NCBI GenBank assembly: GCA_935421135.1
Contig: OW285194.1
Location: forward strand, 6,336,376 to 6,400,375
Length of the DNA stretch: 64,000 nt
Direction of reading: 5' to 3'
Origin: Bugulina stolonifera
Lineage: Eukaryota; Bryozoa; Gymnolaemata; Cheilostomatida; Bugulidae
Every line of letters begins with the position of its first letter. Position 1 is the stretch's first letter. A program made the position numbers and the translations under genes. Shown here piece after piece: positions 23,661 to 36,260 of this stretch. The notes under the pieces are model-generated. The model was not told where the DNA came from and did not search any database. It saw nothing but the letters and a program-made list of their open reading frames with translations.

Positions 23661-26128
23661 CACTGGCTTTCGATGCTTCGAAGTACTTCGAATTGTCTGT
23701 CCCTGCGAAGCATGGAATGGGATACTGCGAATGACTTCGTATGATTTTTTGCTTGAATGACCGCTACGAATGACCGCTACGAAGCCATGCGAAGCGAGTC
23801 ATCGCTTCGAAGTATGGAATGGTTCATTCGAAGCGGTACGCAAGGTTTGTGGGAAAGACTCTATCGTGGGTTCAAAAGGTTGACTGCAAGTGCTCGTTTC
23901 CGTTGGAGGTTTTTATGAATTGTTGAGTAGCATAAATTTAATTTTAATTCTCTTTTCAAAACTGTTAGCTATCATGGTTGCTTCGTAGAAGACGATGAAA
24001 TATTAATATTTTAAGCTTTGGTAAAAGAAACGAAATCTTTCAGAAATATTGTTGAAAGGAGCCAATCCAACACGAAAAGATTAATTTCTAAATTTGTCAG
24101 CTAAAGTTACTTAAGTTTTAGTTTGAGTTTAAGTTAGTTGGTCTAACAACATTGTAAATGAAAATCATACTACTGCTTGGGAGAAGAAGACAGGGCACTA
24201 ATAGCAGGTGAAATGGAAGGAAGACTGAAAGTTCAAAATCAGGTATAACTACATGGAATAATATTTTATTTATAACCGATCGTTTTCAAAAGGAAGAAAT
24301 TGAATTGAATTTGAAATTCATTTTTATCAAAATACACCATATTTTTTCTAATAATAAGCAAATCGATCTATTAACCCTGGTTATTCCATTACAATAAATT
24401 TATAATAAAATTGAATTTATTATAAATTTATTGCAACGGTAAATTGATTGATTTGCTTACTATTATTATAAATTTTATATTATTTATTAGAGAAAATATA
24501 GTGTATTTAATTTTGGTAATTTGCGCTTTACAATACAATCATGTTAAAAAATATTCTATATCTATATGAATATATGTTCCAGGATATTCTGCACATTAAA
24601 AATTCAGATAAGTATACATGTATTATTTTATGTGCTGTCTTCTACCTTTGGTGCAAGTGGAATGACTTGTAACCTATCCACACTGCATGCTTGGTTAAAC
24701 TACTGTCATTCAAATAGTTTTACATTCTAATAAATAACTGTTCTATGCTTCCTATGAATCCTATCCTACTCTACTTTACTCAGCTAATAATCTCTCTTGC
24801 AGGCTCCCTTTGATGTGACTGTTTTTGTTATGTTGATAAGTCATACTCTCATAAGTTTGCAAAACCAACAACAGAAGAGATTCGCACAATAATCTGTCAC
24901 ATTAATCTGTTGCTAATGAATGTCCACAGCTTCAGATCACCATATTTAGCTTTTATTGCTTGATATCAGCATGAATATTATGAAATGCTGGATGAATGCT
25001 TTCTCTTCTGTTTACAGACATAGAACACTTTCAACTCTCTATACCGAAACTCTGCCAAGAAATGGAGCGCTGCAAGCAGTCAATATGGAAGCCTTTAGCA
25101 GGATAATTCGTAGTCAAACAGGGTCTTGATGGAAGACTTCTCTTCTGTAATGCGTAAATTATTTGTCAGTCAATCTTCCAACATTACAGAGAAGCCAGCC
25201 ACTCTGCAATCACCGTCTACTCCACACGATCAATATCATACATACACACCATCTACTTCTTTTGTATATCCAACACCATCAGCACATTATAACACTCCAC
25301 GTGCACCTTTCTAACAACCATCTTTTACCCCTCAATCTTGTCCTCAGCTCTCTTTCAATATCAATATCTGTCTCCTTGCATGCTTCTTCACAACAATCTT
25401 TCACAACTCTCCTATCATCTATATTGTGGTTGAGAATGCTAGTGCTAGGTACATGTATACTGTGCCTGATATTGACTAATTGTTGAAGTGTTTAGTTTCC
25501 TTTTCCTTATTTCTATGTCTGCTTCTTCTTTACATCTATGAATATTTCATGATTTTGTGAAAGTGATAATATTCTTCTTTCTGCTGGTGTAGAGGTGGAA
25601 AGACCACTGGGGTGGTTTAGTTGTGGGCTAGCCAAGTTTATGTAAGCTGGCAAAATAGCCTTCAAACAAGCTGCAGTCTGCCCTACAGTTTCCTCACCAT
25701 CACAGATCAAGGAAAGCTAACTTCCAAACTAATCAAGGAAAATTATTTTAGATTATTGCTACTAACTTACATGTACCTCTTGTTTGTGATATTACAACAT
25801 ATCAATGCTTAATTGTGTTATTTTAATTCAGATGTATGCATTATATTGATTATGATCTAATAAACAAAATTACTTGATCTGAAATATAATACTTACTTAT
25901 CATTTATCAATAAAATGCACATGTAAAATGCTTATAAGCAACATACAGTAGGAGTAGACAACTACAAAACAAAATAAAACTTGACTACGAAGTGGATAAT
26001 GCTATTGAACAGACAACTCCAGTGTCTACTGCATGTACTGCGAAGCATGGACATGCTCACATCGAATGGAGTGGATAACTTCGAACGAAATCTGGCTTCG
26101 TAGTAGTGCGAAGCATCGAAAGCCAGTG
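23661..26128. mobile_element. DNA transposon with perfect 20-bp terminal inverted repeats, 2468 bp
   Basis: The left end CACTGGCTTTCGATGCTTCG (23661-23680) is exactly the reverse complement of 26109-26128. Both subterminal regions are rich in CGAAGC/GCTTCG words in direct and inverted order (23.67-23.85 and 26.03-26.11 kb). AAT lies outside each end (23658-23660 and 26129-26131), compatible with a 3-bp target duplication, as in Harbinger-type elements, or AT as in ISL2EU. No transposase is recognisable; the two short frames near 25.13-25.49 kb are Ser/Thr/Pro/His-rich without a known motif. Superfamily unresolved. Confidence 0.8.
24330..24508. repeat. AT-rich long hairpin (about 180 bp) nested in the 23.7-26.1 kb element
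   Basis: Imperfect palindrome: arm 'aatacaccatatttt..ctaataataagcaaat' (24331) pairs with 24450-24508, and the centre at about 24393-24432 is a tight palindrome of AATAAATTTATAATAAA and its complement. It looks like a foldback MITE inserted inside the larger transposon. Confidence 0.65.
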
Positions 26129-28687
26129 AATGTTGCAGATGCTTTCTGCTGTTTTTGATTATACTTCTGGACTTTTTCATCATAATGTGTGTGAGATAAG
26201 CTGATTTTACATGTATTTGATGTGTAGTCTCATCCTACTTATGTGTAATAATATTCCAATCCGCACTCTCCTAAGCTGTTTATCTCACTATACTTAGCAA
26301 TCTATGCGCATCTGCTGTAGTAGAGTTTATGTTGCAAGCATACAATGTACATGTAATATGCGGTTTGAATTGTAGACCCTATTATTTAATGCATAAACAA
26401 TACACTGTATAATCCCAACAATTATCAGCTGCCATGAATGAAAGAATGACTATTGGATGATTTACTGATAATTGACAAAATGACAAAATATACATTATTA
26501 TATTAATGTTATTAATATTATTGATAAATAATGACAATATACGCAATAATAATTGAATTGACAATGTAAGCAATAACAATTGATAATAATGACAATTTAA
26601 GTGATAATAATTGATATATAACTACATGTAATATGTAGCATAACTTAATCTTCAGACTGGGAAGTTGTCATAATGAGAGGATATGACGTATGATTAAAGA
26701 GCTGGTCTGACAAGAATAAAGATTATGACCTTGTGCAAATATACATGTATAATTGCATAATTACTTAAACTGAAGGGAGAAGAAATCTGTCCTGGTCTGG
26801 TTATTTCCGACTTGAGACTTTAGATAAATGTTATGTGCAAATATCTACAGTTTTGTACAACAACACAATGTAACTTAAGGTACTTGAGGTTAACAGTACT
26901 TCCCCAACTGCAAATAATGTGCACATCACTTAGGGTTCTCTCAAAATTATACACTAAATGATAAAGTGAACCCATCTTTAATGTTTCATGTATTGCGTTA
27001 TTATTATTCCGTGAAACAACTCTGTTTTCTTGTATAGATATCATCAATTGTAGCAGCAGTGCACTACATGACTTGCATTTATATTATATTGGTATACTGT
27101 ATACTACATATAGCTAAGCTTAATTCCCATTGGTTAATCATATTGCAACACCAATAATGTATGAAGTCCAATTCATTTTTATTATTATTTATTTATATTT
27201 AATCATATAATACATATTACAATAGGAGGATTGCATTTGGCTCTCTGCCAGTAGCAAATTCAGATCATCGTTTAGCTTATTGACACGCCAAGTCAAGCAC
27301 TCAGAGTAGAGATAAGAAAAAAAAATTTTCCCCTATATAGGCACATGGACAAATGTTATTTATCCCTTTAGTCTATTTTTCATATAATGCTTTTACCATA
27401 GCAGATGGCAGAAAACGATGAAATGCTGCAAGTGACGGTGTCTAAAGTGACACTTGTTAGGTAACAGAGAGATTAACAGAAAGGGGAAAGGAAAATGTTT
27501 AGTACAATATATTCTGTACATTTACGTATTGCAGTGCTACATTGTACTGTACATTATATTAGAATGGGAGGTTAAATGAAACCACATAGTCCCACACAAG
27601 ATTCCCCGAGATGATGGTCTAGGCATCTTGTGTGGTCCCAAGTCCAAGATATTATTCCAACTGTTCTCTAGCACTATTAACAACTACTGTGGTAGACGTT
27701 TAGATTCTTTGCCAATGTGGCAGAAAATTAGGATTTCACATGAGCTTCCATAATTTCAACATGTGGGTTTAGCTCTTCACCAAGTGAGTAGTTGGACATC
27801 ACTGACAGACACAAACCAATTGCCACATACTATAGCGTACTGGTTCCTTGGGTTGCACTCTTTCCACAGCCAATATTAATATGGATCTACATGTACATAA
27901 AATGGGCATAAATATGAGTTAATGAGGCTGCAAAAGTACATATTGTGCACTTCATTCTGTAGTTTTGATGCCAACAGTTGAAAAAAATCAGTATACCTAT
28001 ATCTGAAGTTTGTGCATCCAATCAATGCATTAAATCAATACTCTGTTATTATCATTTAAAACAAATTTTCAGGCACCGTAGTTTACGTAGTTTACGTAGT
28101 TTGCGGCAATTGAAAATTCCAGATGACCTTATTAAAATATGGACAAATCAAATGGTGATGACCGTGGTAGATGAGTCTATCATAACACCATTACGCATAG
28201 TTTTATTTAACCCTCAATGGAGGCAATTGAAATGTATATAATTTACATTTTTATGATACCCAGTGATCGACTTCATCTACATGATGAGCGTAATCCATCC
28301 ATGTGACAGAATGGCTGCAATTATTATATACATGATATCATGACAAGAACAATTTTACTCTCCATTTCTACTATTCCATAACAATGCTAACCACAGGTGA
28401 TACACGTATTTGTGTTATGCAGCTGTAAACACGCGTGGTAAATTAATTTGTTCTGCAATTTCACAAACTCCCTCTCATTTTACAATGACGACAACATACC
28501 AACCTGACTTACTATTTGTTCTTAATCTGAGTTCTGTGTTCAAGATTTTTCATTTGCATTAAGAGGATTTTCTTCCCAGAGTTTGCACAAGAAGTATTAG
28601 ACAACCTCTGTGATTACTTACATGTATTTGTATATGAGATTACTGACGGATTAACAGTCTGCCAATTGTGTATGTTAGGATTATCCG
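26129..28687. other. Intergenic, nothing recognised
   Basis: No gene seen. It holds a minisatellite of about three 28-bp units ('ataatgacaat.ta.gcaataa.aattga') at 26525-26615 and a short 9-bp repeat GTAGTTTAC at 28078-28104. The region 27.59-27.87 kb is somewhat richer in GC but has no long open frame. Confidence 0.5.
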
Positions 28688-28718
28688 TTACATCATTGTA
28701 TGTAGTTCATATATAAAG
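28688..28718 (+). promoter_or_regulatory. Copy 3 core promoter: CRE-like site and TATA box
   Basis: TTACATCA at 28688-28695 and TATA box ATATATAAAG at 28709-28718, again 13 bp apart. The promoter is intact although the coding sequence has a stop. Confidence 0.7.
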
Positions 28719-28738
28719 TGCTGACTCTGTAGAGCAGC

Positions 28739-28837
28739 TCACAGAACTCAAACTACAGAACTTAGTAATACAGTGTAGAAACTGTAGACTTTGTTCTTTG
28801 TATCAACATAGCCTGGGTTTATACTCATAATATTCAG
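28739..28837 (+). other. Copy 3 non-coding 5' exon
   Basis: Matches copy 2 almost base for base, includes TACAGTGTAGAAACTGTA, has no ATG and ends at CAG|GTAAG (donor 28838). The next exon starts at 29436 after TTTAG. Confidence 0.7.
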
Positions 28838-29444
28838 GTAAGATAACTATGTTACTCTCTCAATATTATAGAAATCATTGCGAGCAGATAGTTTAAAGGT
28901 GGGGGTCTCTTATGTATAGATATGCCATACGATACAGTGTATCAGAACAGGAGTATGAATATTCACTAGCAGCTACATGTATACTACTCTAGTAATCAAT
29001 TGTGTGATAAAAATAATGTAGCCTAGTTGGGAACATGGTAAAGTATGTGGTTTCAACGCGTTGTTATCTTGATGCAGTGTAAACAGGGTGTACACCATTA
29101 GAGCGGTGAGGAAAAAATACATGTACATGCCCAATTCACTAGCAACCAGAGTTTTTCAACTGCAGATTTGCTAAAATATTCTACCACTAAATGATCATGA
29201 ACCCCATACTGACACTATAAATAGAAAGACCTGGTTTGCTATTAGGAGTATACACCTGTTTATTCTTAAGTAATTATGAAAAGTTTGACATACAACGACA
29301 AAAATTAGAAGATGCTTATTTTACTGAATAAATAGAAGGTGCATAAGAGAGTAAGTAGTAAGTTGGTTATCACATCTTCAGTTGTGTTTGGTAATCATTT
29401 TAGTTGCATTTCTACATGTATATGTGATACTTTAGTTCAGAACA

Positions 29445-31350
29445 ATGGTGTCCAGAAGTGTGTACCTCAAAGTTCTGATGGGAACCATTGGAGTAGCGAC
29501 CTTGGTATCGGTTGCAACACCGAAAGCAATTGGGAAATGCGCTAACGGGCCTAATAGAAAGAAGAGGTGGGCTCGTCTGGGTAGCATTGTCTGGCCTCAG
29601 GAGAACATGCCACTAACCATAAGTGTAGCAAATTCAGCCCCAGGGTTCAGCATAAGTGATATTGAAGACATAGCTCTGGAATGTGCTAAGGTAAAGGTCC
29701 TAACACAAGCAGTAAGTCCTCCGTCACTGACCCTGGCTTAGTAAATATCCCATATAATTTGAGCTCTTTAACGAGTGGTCTGAATCACCTACATGTTGCT
29801 AGTAACAAACTAACATGGCTGGCTACCATTTGACTAGACAATAAACGTGAGCGACTGACCCCGCCCACTCGCTATAATATCATAACATACATGTAGTATC
29901 TATAGTATCATGACTTGTGACTTTCAGATGTGGTCTGCACCAGCAAGCCTAAGTATACAGCTTGCACGCAGAGGCTCTAAAGGAAACATAGCTATTTCCT
30001 TCGAACCTATGGATGGTCATTGGGGGAAAGTTGGTTTTGGACTTTCTCCCAAACCGTATGGTGACTATTCCTCGTATCAAAAACTAGATCGAGATGAGAA
30101 ATGGAAGAGGGGAGAAAACTCTCCTGGTCAAGGTATTTAGTGATTGAATATTAAAGAAACGCTCCTACTTAGTCTGCCGATTAGTATTCACGTTAAAATC
30201 TAAATACTGGAGCTGAGTATTCGCTTAGTGAATTGATTAGTAAAACTGCTTTAATGACCAATCACAGCAATTTTTGATGTTTTCTCGGAAAAGGTTTTCA
30301 GGGGTGCTTAAAATTACGAAGCCCTTTTTTAGCCAACTTTTTACATGTGAAAAGAATGCAGACTGGCTCTCATTCAAACACCCACCGCCATGCTTGAGTT
30401 TGGCTAAACATGTTAGAATAGGCATGCATGAGTACAATTATCAATTTGTGGTTGCTAGCCATGTTTTTGGAGAACACAGTTTCTGTCCAATAATTAATTA
30501 ACATTGATTTGGGGATTACTTAGAATTGGAGAAAATTCTAGACGTTTCAGCAGAGGGCAGACTGCATGATTCATGTTCAGAGTACTGGACTCAAGAATCT
30601 GAAATTTATCTATTGAATACGTAGCTGCAAGTTGATGCATTGATACTTTGAGGTGTCTCGCTGACATGGGCAATTTGCCATGAAATGGGTCACAACCTTG
30701 GACTGAGTCACTCTTCATAATATAGAGATGCTATCATGTATCCAACTGGTACTGATCAAGATGAAAGCGAACTCCATTGGGATGATAAAGCAGGCATCAC
30801 CTTCCTGTATGGAAGCAAAAACTCACAGGTATTGGAATTTACATGACAATGTTACATGACTACCAGGTATTGAGTATTTCAGTGTCATAGTCAATATTTA
30901 TTAAACTCACAACAGCATTTAAACCACTATATTTAATAATTGATATTAATATTTTAGATTTATTTTAATAATTTTAATGTTTTCTTTATTTAAAATATGT
31001 TTTTTTGAGTTCCAGAGAGTATAAACTTCATCTTATCAAAAACCATGAGGAAAAAGTTGCTAAAATTCACGTCAGTTTGGGGTCAATGAAGAACATTAGC
31101 AACTATCACAATGCTTTTAGTATATTTTTAGAGAACATCAAATCCTCAACCAGCTCCAAGACCTACGCAAAGACCATTCACATCACGGCCTACCCAAAGA
31201 CCATTTACACCAAGACTGTTTACACCAAGACCTACTCCAAGAGTATTTAGACCAGCTCCAAACCTAAATACTGGAAGGCCAAGGTTTGCCCCAAGAGGTC
31301 ATGTACCAAGATACAGACCTAGCGCATCAAACAACCATCAAAGGGGTTAA
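29445..31350 (+). pseudogene. Mini-matrixin metalloproteinase, copy 3: in-frame stop just after the zinc site
   Basis: Exons 29445-29690, 29928-30132, 30653-30828 and 31132-31350 all have GT-AG borders. The signal peptide, Cys32 (in KAIGKCANG, shifted relative to the other copies) and furin-type RKKR are present, as is the zinc helix HEMGHNLGLSH at 160-170. Exon 3 is 176 nt instead of 173: a 3-nt insertion places TAA at 30718-30720, two codons after the last zinc ligand, so the Met-turn and tail are cut off. Everything after it stays open in the same frame, including a 72-residue Pro/Arg/Thr tail. A single stop with an intact promoter suggests recent loss, an allele, or, less likely, readthrough. 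AATAAA is at 31557-31562. Confidence 0.8.
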
Positions 31351-31556
31351 GTTCTCATGGCTAGATATTTCATACTGATGATTGTAGTAAGCGGAGTAAA
31401 AGTATACGTGTGATGTGTATCTGTGATTAGATGATAGTGAACTATAATTATTATTATCTTGTCTTTCCACAAGTACCATGTCTCCAGTGACCTTGAAAAG
31501 TCTTGAATTTTACGTGCACATTGCGTGTTACACTATGTATTATGATGATTTTTGTC

Positions 31557-31562
31557 AATAAA
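31557..31562 (+). other. Copy 3 polyadenylation signal AATAAA
   Basis: Canonical AATAAA about 210 bp after the terminal stop codon. Confidence 0.5.
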
Positions 31563-31663
31563 TGATATATTATATCTAAAATATTTAAAAGTAATTATTT
31601 TTTCAGAAATAAAATCCTCTACTGTTGCCATTTTCTATCATTTTCCTCCTTATAAATCCTGTA

Positions 31664-31812
31664 TGCTGGCTTGCATGACCCCAAGGACTTTAATATGAGG
31701 CACAGGAGCAATTGTAGCTGGATGCTCTTCCTAACACCATTGTGACCGTGATTTGAACCTGGAACCGTCAGCATGAAAACTCAGCATTCTAACCCCTAAG
31801 CCACGGCTGCTC
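31664..31812 (-). mobile_element. tRNA-derived SINE, minus strand
   Basis: The reverse complement begins GAGCAGCCGTGGCTTAGGGG (box A) followed by GGTTCCAGGTTCAAATC (box B) and the shared body 'gtgttaggaagagcatcc'. It is the same family as the plus-strand copy at 37.86 kb. Confidence 0.75.
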
Positions 31813-33544
31813 AATCAAAGTGCTATAGCATGCTTAAAATTCACCCATAGTAACAATACAGAACTGTTTTGACACAGCCATGTATATGTGAAATGCTATC
31901 AAAGTTAATTTTATAACATTACAATGTACATTGTATTCACAAATATACAAAATGTGTTTGTCATAATTATGAATGAACACAATGAATACAATTACAATGT
32001 TGATGTTTGTCAATATGCAAATATGAACAATTTCAATATTTTATATGTACATGTACAGCAACGTACTATTATCTTGCTGGAATGGAAAGTTTTATTGAAT
32101 CAAAATAAACGGTTAATCTTCGATGAGTGTTGGTTTTAGTGACAGCTCTCCAGCATAAATTACTAAGTAAAATTGTCAATAAAAAAATATAACAGAATTT
32201 TCCAATGTTTGCATTATGTTAGTCTGACATATGGACGGGATCATCGTTTAATAAATACAAGTTTTAAATCTATAAAGCCTATGACAGCCACATGTGCATG
32301 TAGCTGAATACTTAGGAGCTTTTTCACAACTACAATGTGCATACAACTGTATTTTGCTTTGCCATGCTATTTTACATGTACAATGTGTTGGTTATTGTAG
32401 TTCTTTTTATCTAATTAGGAGTTGTCTACCTCAGAAGATAACTCTCAATTTTGTCTAGTCACACGATGTTTATTACTTCCCATAATGCTCTTGTACTTCC
32501 TCTGCTTTTGTTGCTCCTGTTGCTTAGAAGATGTGTCTGTGTTAGTTGAAATAAAGCTAGCACATCCAACACAATGTACAATGTATGTCTCAGCTATTGT
32601 TTGCTATCCATGGACATACCTGCAGATTGATGTGGAAATGGGTTCTAACATGTGTATCACACTCAAACATAGAATTACCTTTCTTGGGTCAAACTGTGAA
32701 ATCTGCAAGAGTATTCACTGCTGGTACATAAATATTGTTGACTAGACATTTAATTTGTTTGATCGTCCTAAATATATTCACAGAAATACCATATTGACAA
32801 TAATCGTGGCTAGCGAGTTAAGTTTATGTAAATGAAATAAACTTCCTCCTGGTGTTCTCCGATAAAAAATAATGCATTTTGAATTTTATGTACATTGTAC
32901 ATGTGTATTCGTTAATTTTCTAGAAGGGCACTCATTCTATTGTTGTGTGTAGTTTACATTGTATAGTCATCATTTATATACACAATTATGTATGTATACT
33001 GGTATCTGTATTATACATGAATTACTGTTAGAGTTAGAGCTAGCAGTTCCCATGGTTGGTGGAATTTGTAGAAGGCAACTGCAAACATTATCATTCAGGT
33101 ATATGTACAAGACAGATGTTATGCATGTAGCTCTAACGAGCAGTAGATTTTAGTTGAAAGGACAAACTCTTGTACAGTGTTTAACCTACATGTACGATGT
33201 TGCAATGTATCTTGTACCAGGCTGTGATACCCACGACTGACCTATTTAAGAGATACATGTACTAACATATATGTTATTTATTCAGGTTTAGGTGCATTCA
33301 AGCAGCTAAGAGACATTTTCACACTTTAAGAACTCTATCATAATGATAATCCTTGCTGACAGGCTATACAAATGTACTACCCATTGTTTACTTAATACAC
33401 AGCTTCACATAGTCCATGATTGACAATATCATACCAACAGAACTGGAATATTATGGTGATACAAACAATTTCTACGATGCACTGAATATTTACATTTGTA
33501 TATACATTAGATACATGTAACTATGCGGGTATATAATCATTCTG
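31813..33544. other. Intergenic, nothing recognised
   Basis: AT-rich. The 107-codon open frame at 32422-32745 is Cys-rich, but it has no homologue I recognise, no copy elsewhere in the window and no flanking gene signals; I do not call it a gene. Confidence 0.45.
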
Positions 33545-34519
33545 CATTTTTGTTCTTAGCTTAACCATTTGTGGTGCTCAGGCCTCTACAGAGGCCTGCT
33601 CCCTAGCAGCCAAAAGTGCTCAGGCCTCTATAGAGGCTTTCATACAAGGCGCCTGACTAAACAATATTAGCAAGGTTTCACCAACCATATTCAAACTATT
33701 TCTCACCTATTATGTCAAATAAGTGTTGAAACAACCATTTGCAAGCACAATATAGCATTGTGTAATGTAAAAGACTTGAGTTGTCAAGCAAAATAAACCC
33801 AATCATATTTTGATGATTGAGATTAATAATGGCGGATTCAACTGAATTATATTGGACTGACTTGGGCTACATTTTAGTACTGAGGATGTGTGTGACAATG
33901 AAGTGGATGATGATGTATGTAGAAAGAAGGAGAATTTGGGGCTGTTTTACAACTACTAGACCTATATGACTAGATTATATTTTGTACATTGATATGCCAT
34001 GAAAACTCTAAATCAGACTAAGACTTTGATATCTATCAGTCATATCTTCATTACTGTGCTGTGTAGCTTGATGAAATAAAAACCATTTTATAGAGCAGTC
34101 TTTTATCTTTCTATGATATATATATGATTTGGGCACAAAAATGGTTATTCTATGACTAAAATCCATCTTTATACATTTACCTAAACTAACACACATACTG
34201 CTAGGATATGAGCACTTCAAGTGTAACAACAAAATAAAGGGGAGCACTTCAAATGATTAAATACATGTAGCAGGTCAATGGGTGCGTGGACATACTTTTT
34301 CATTTGGATTAATGCGCAACTGTTCTAAGACATCAAAATACCTAAATTGTGTTTTGTACCTGGCCTACAGGCTGTCAGCAATAAGAAAACCTCGAAAAAT
34401 TCCAAAACTTCCACCATATATCATACAGCTACATCAGTAAATTCTGTGGAATCATTAGATCTATGCTGTTCTCTCACTATGCAGACAGCTTGAAATTAAG
34501 ACAATGTTATTTATAAAGC

Positions 34520-34670
34520 ATAATACAAGCGGTCTCGTCTTCTTAACAGCAGCATTGAATAGTGTTAGCTGGTCAAGTTTAGGAAAGAGGACACAACTCT
34601 GTCTATAGTAGCACAAATGCAACAAATCCAAATAAAAGAGGCTGCATTGAATGTAGGTATAAACCACATG
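34520..34670. repeat. Dispersed repeat also present at 63115-63235
   Basis: 'agcagcattgaatagtgt' and the following 'tagctggtcaagttt.gg.aagaggacacaac' recur almost unchanged at 63.12 kb. Because this copy lies inside the hAT relic, the other may be a second remnant of the same family. Confidence 0.75.
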
Positions 34671-34737
34671 TCATGGTTGCATTGAGAGGTGAGCTGAACA
34701 AGTATTTTTTCCAAAATCAAGTGATGAAAAAGAAAAT

Positions 34738-35104
34738 CACAAAAACTTAGCTAGAGATCCATTCAAGTGCCGTGTTGAGGAAACTCTTAAGCAATTACAA
34801 AAAGAATTTTTGGAACTATATCATGATTTTACCATAAATGATGAATTCAGAAGAAGGTCTCTTGAGGAGTTCTGGGTTCTAGCTAGAAATTATTTATCCA
34901 ACTTCTAGTTACAAAATATTACGTATTCTTCTGCAATTCTCCTCGACTTATTTATGTGGAGCAGGATTTTTAGCTATGGCTAGCATAGAGACTAAAGCTC
35001 GGAATAAGCTTGATGTAGTAGCAGACTTGGGATGTGCTCCATCTGATATCCCTCCAAACATACCACAATTAGTAAAGTCTAAGCAGGAGCAGATGGCCCA
35101 CTAA
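34738..35104 (+). pseudogene. hAT transposase C-terminal relic (ZBED5-like, hAT dimerisation region)
   Basis: The frame from about 34738 gives ELYHDFTINDEFRRRSLEEFWV, stops at 34906-34908, and resumes in another frame as TYLCGAGFLAMASIETKARN followed by LDVVADLGCAPSDIPPNI, ending in TAA at 35102-35104. The pattern SLEEFW..., TYLCEAGFSALxxIKTKxRNRLxVexDLRxALSxxxPNI is the known C-terminal signature of ZBED5/SCAND3-type hAT transposases. At least one frameshift is present and the N-terminal zinc finger and catalytic core are not visible, so the gene is dead. Confidence 0.75.
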
Positions 35105-35350
35105 GTAACCATTACTCGTGAACTGAGGAACTGTTGCCCTTATCTATTTGCAATATTGCTTATACTCTTGCTATTAAGCTACTAATGAATAGAATATAAT
35201 ATATGATATAGTCATATTGGAGCACATTTTAATTTAGAAGCAATCAAACAGTCAAAATAAGCAAAAATATTCGTAAAATCAGCTAGAGGAAAATTGCCAA
35301 TTTGGGTATTGAAAAATGGAAAATGGGAGGAAAACGGTTAAGTACCACTG

Positions 35351-36260
35351 GTCTAGTGCAACAACCAGTTGTAGTTGTAACTAAGATCCAGTCCTAGCAA
35401 GAGGGAACAACTTCTCAAAATTTGCAGAAGTTTCAGGAAACCAGAATGTAGAGAAGCTGCATTGAATACCAATAAGCCACCTGCCATGTCATGTCATTAC
35501 TTACATAAATCACCTGTCACATACATGTGAATCATTAATCACTTGCACCACTTGCCACAACACATTTAACTCATGTAAAACAGACTTTTGTTCAGTGAGG
35601 TAAAAATATCCTAGTACATGTTGATCTGTGTCAATAAGGATGTTGCCAAAAATACATTTCAAAATTACCCAACACATCAACTCATATCTTCCGTCCATTT
35701 CCTGCTCACATTTCCTATGAGGAATTTCTGCAGCATTAAATTTTCCCACTGCCAAATACTGTCTCAAGTCTATGAAATTCAGGGCAGCTCTGTGATCCAA
35801 GTGCTATAGCATGCCTTAACTCACTGCACTACTATTATGTATGTACGTGCACAAATCATGTACATTTAAATGCATTTGCTACAATTAGTTTTTCAGTATA
35901 ATCTGAACATTTATTGTAAGACCAAATGGAAAAATATCGTTAAACATCGCTACAAAACTTGAACATTCAAAATTTACGGATAACAATTTGGATTTGTCTC
36001 TTCCTAAAATTAAGATAGACAATCTCCAAGAAAACATCAGAATTGCAACTAATGGCTAAATAATAATTCTACATAATACATAATATTGACAAACTTCCAA
36101 ATGAAACGCTGCACTCTCACTACTTAACCTCCTTTAGTCTGTCACTTTTCAGTGCTTGACAGTGGCCTGTGTTCCTTTACACTACCATCAGACAGAAAGG
36201 AGATAGCAACCATGATCCTTGAAATTGTCTACTCGAAACAGAAAGCAAGACAACTCAAAA
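35351..36260. repeat. 3'-flank duplicon, unit D3
   Basis: Starts precisely at the hAT right end with 'gtctagtgcaacaaccag' and follows the order of units D1 and D2: 'caggaaaccagaatgtagag' (35433), 'atttcctgctcacatttcctatga' (35697-35720), 'gcaagacaactc' (36245). No gene inside. Confidence 0.75.

Larger units (their letters stand above)
33545..35350 (+). mobile_element. Decayed hAT-family element
   Basis: The right end, read in reverse complement, is CAGTGGTACTTAACCGTTTT and stops at 35350, exactly where the 3'-flank duplicon resumes. The left end near 33545 is degenerate but still shows 'gttcttagcttaacca'. The element starts with two AGGCCTCTAxAGAGGCcT palindromes (33579-33597 and 33622-33639), then an ATGGCGGATTC start-like sequence (33830), and near its 3' end a broken transposase. 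No matching 8-bp target duplication was found, so the left boundary is uncertain. Confidence 0.6.

Noticed and set aside
32422..32745. Cys-rich 107-codon frame as a secreted peptide gene
   Set aside because: No convincing signal peptide pattern, no paralogue, no promoter or splice context; the length is compatible with chance.
33555..35335. piggyBac element, because TTAA flanks CCATTTG and CCGTTTT ends
   Set aside because: The terminal match is too short, the right end extends to CAGTGGTACTTAACC like hAT termini, and the internal protein relic is hAT/ZBED-type.
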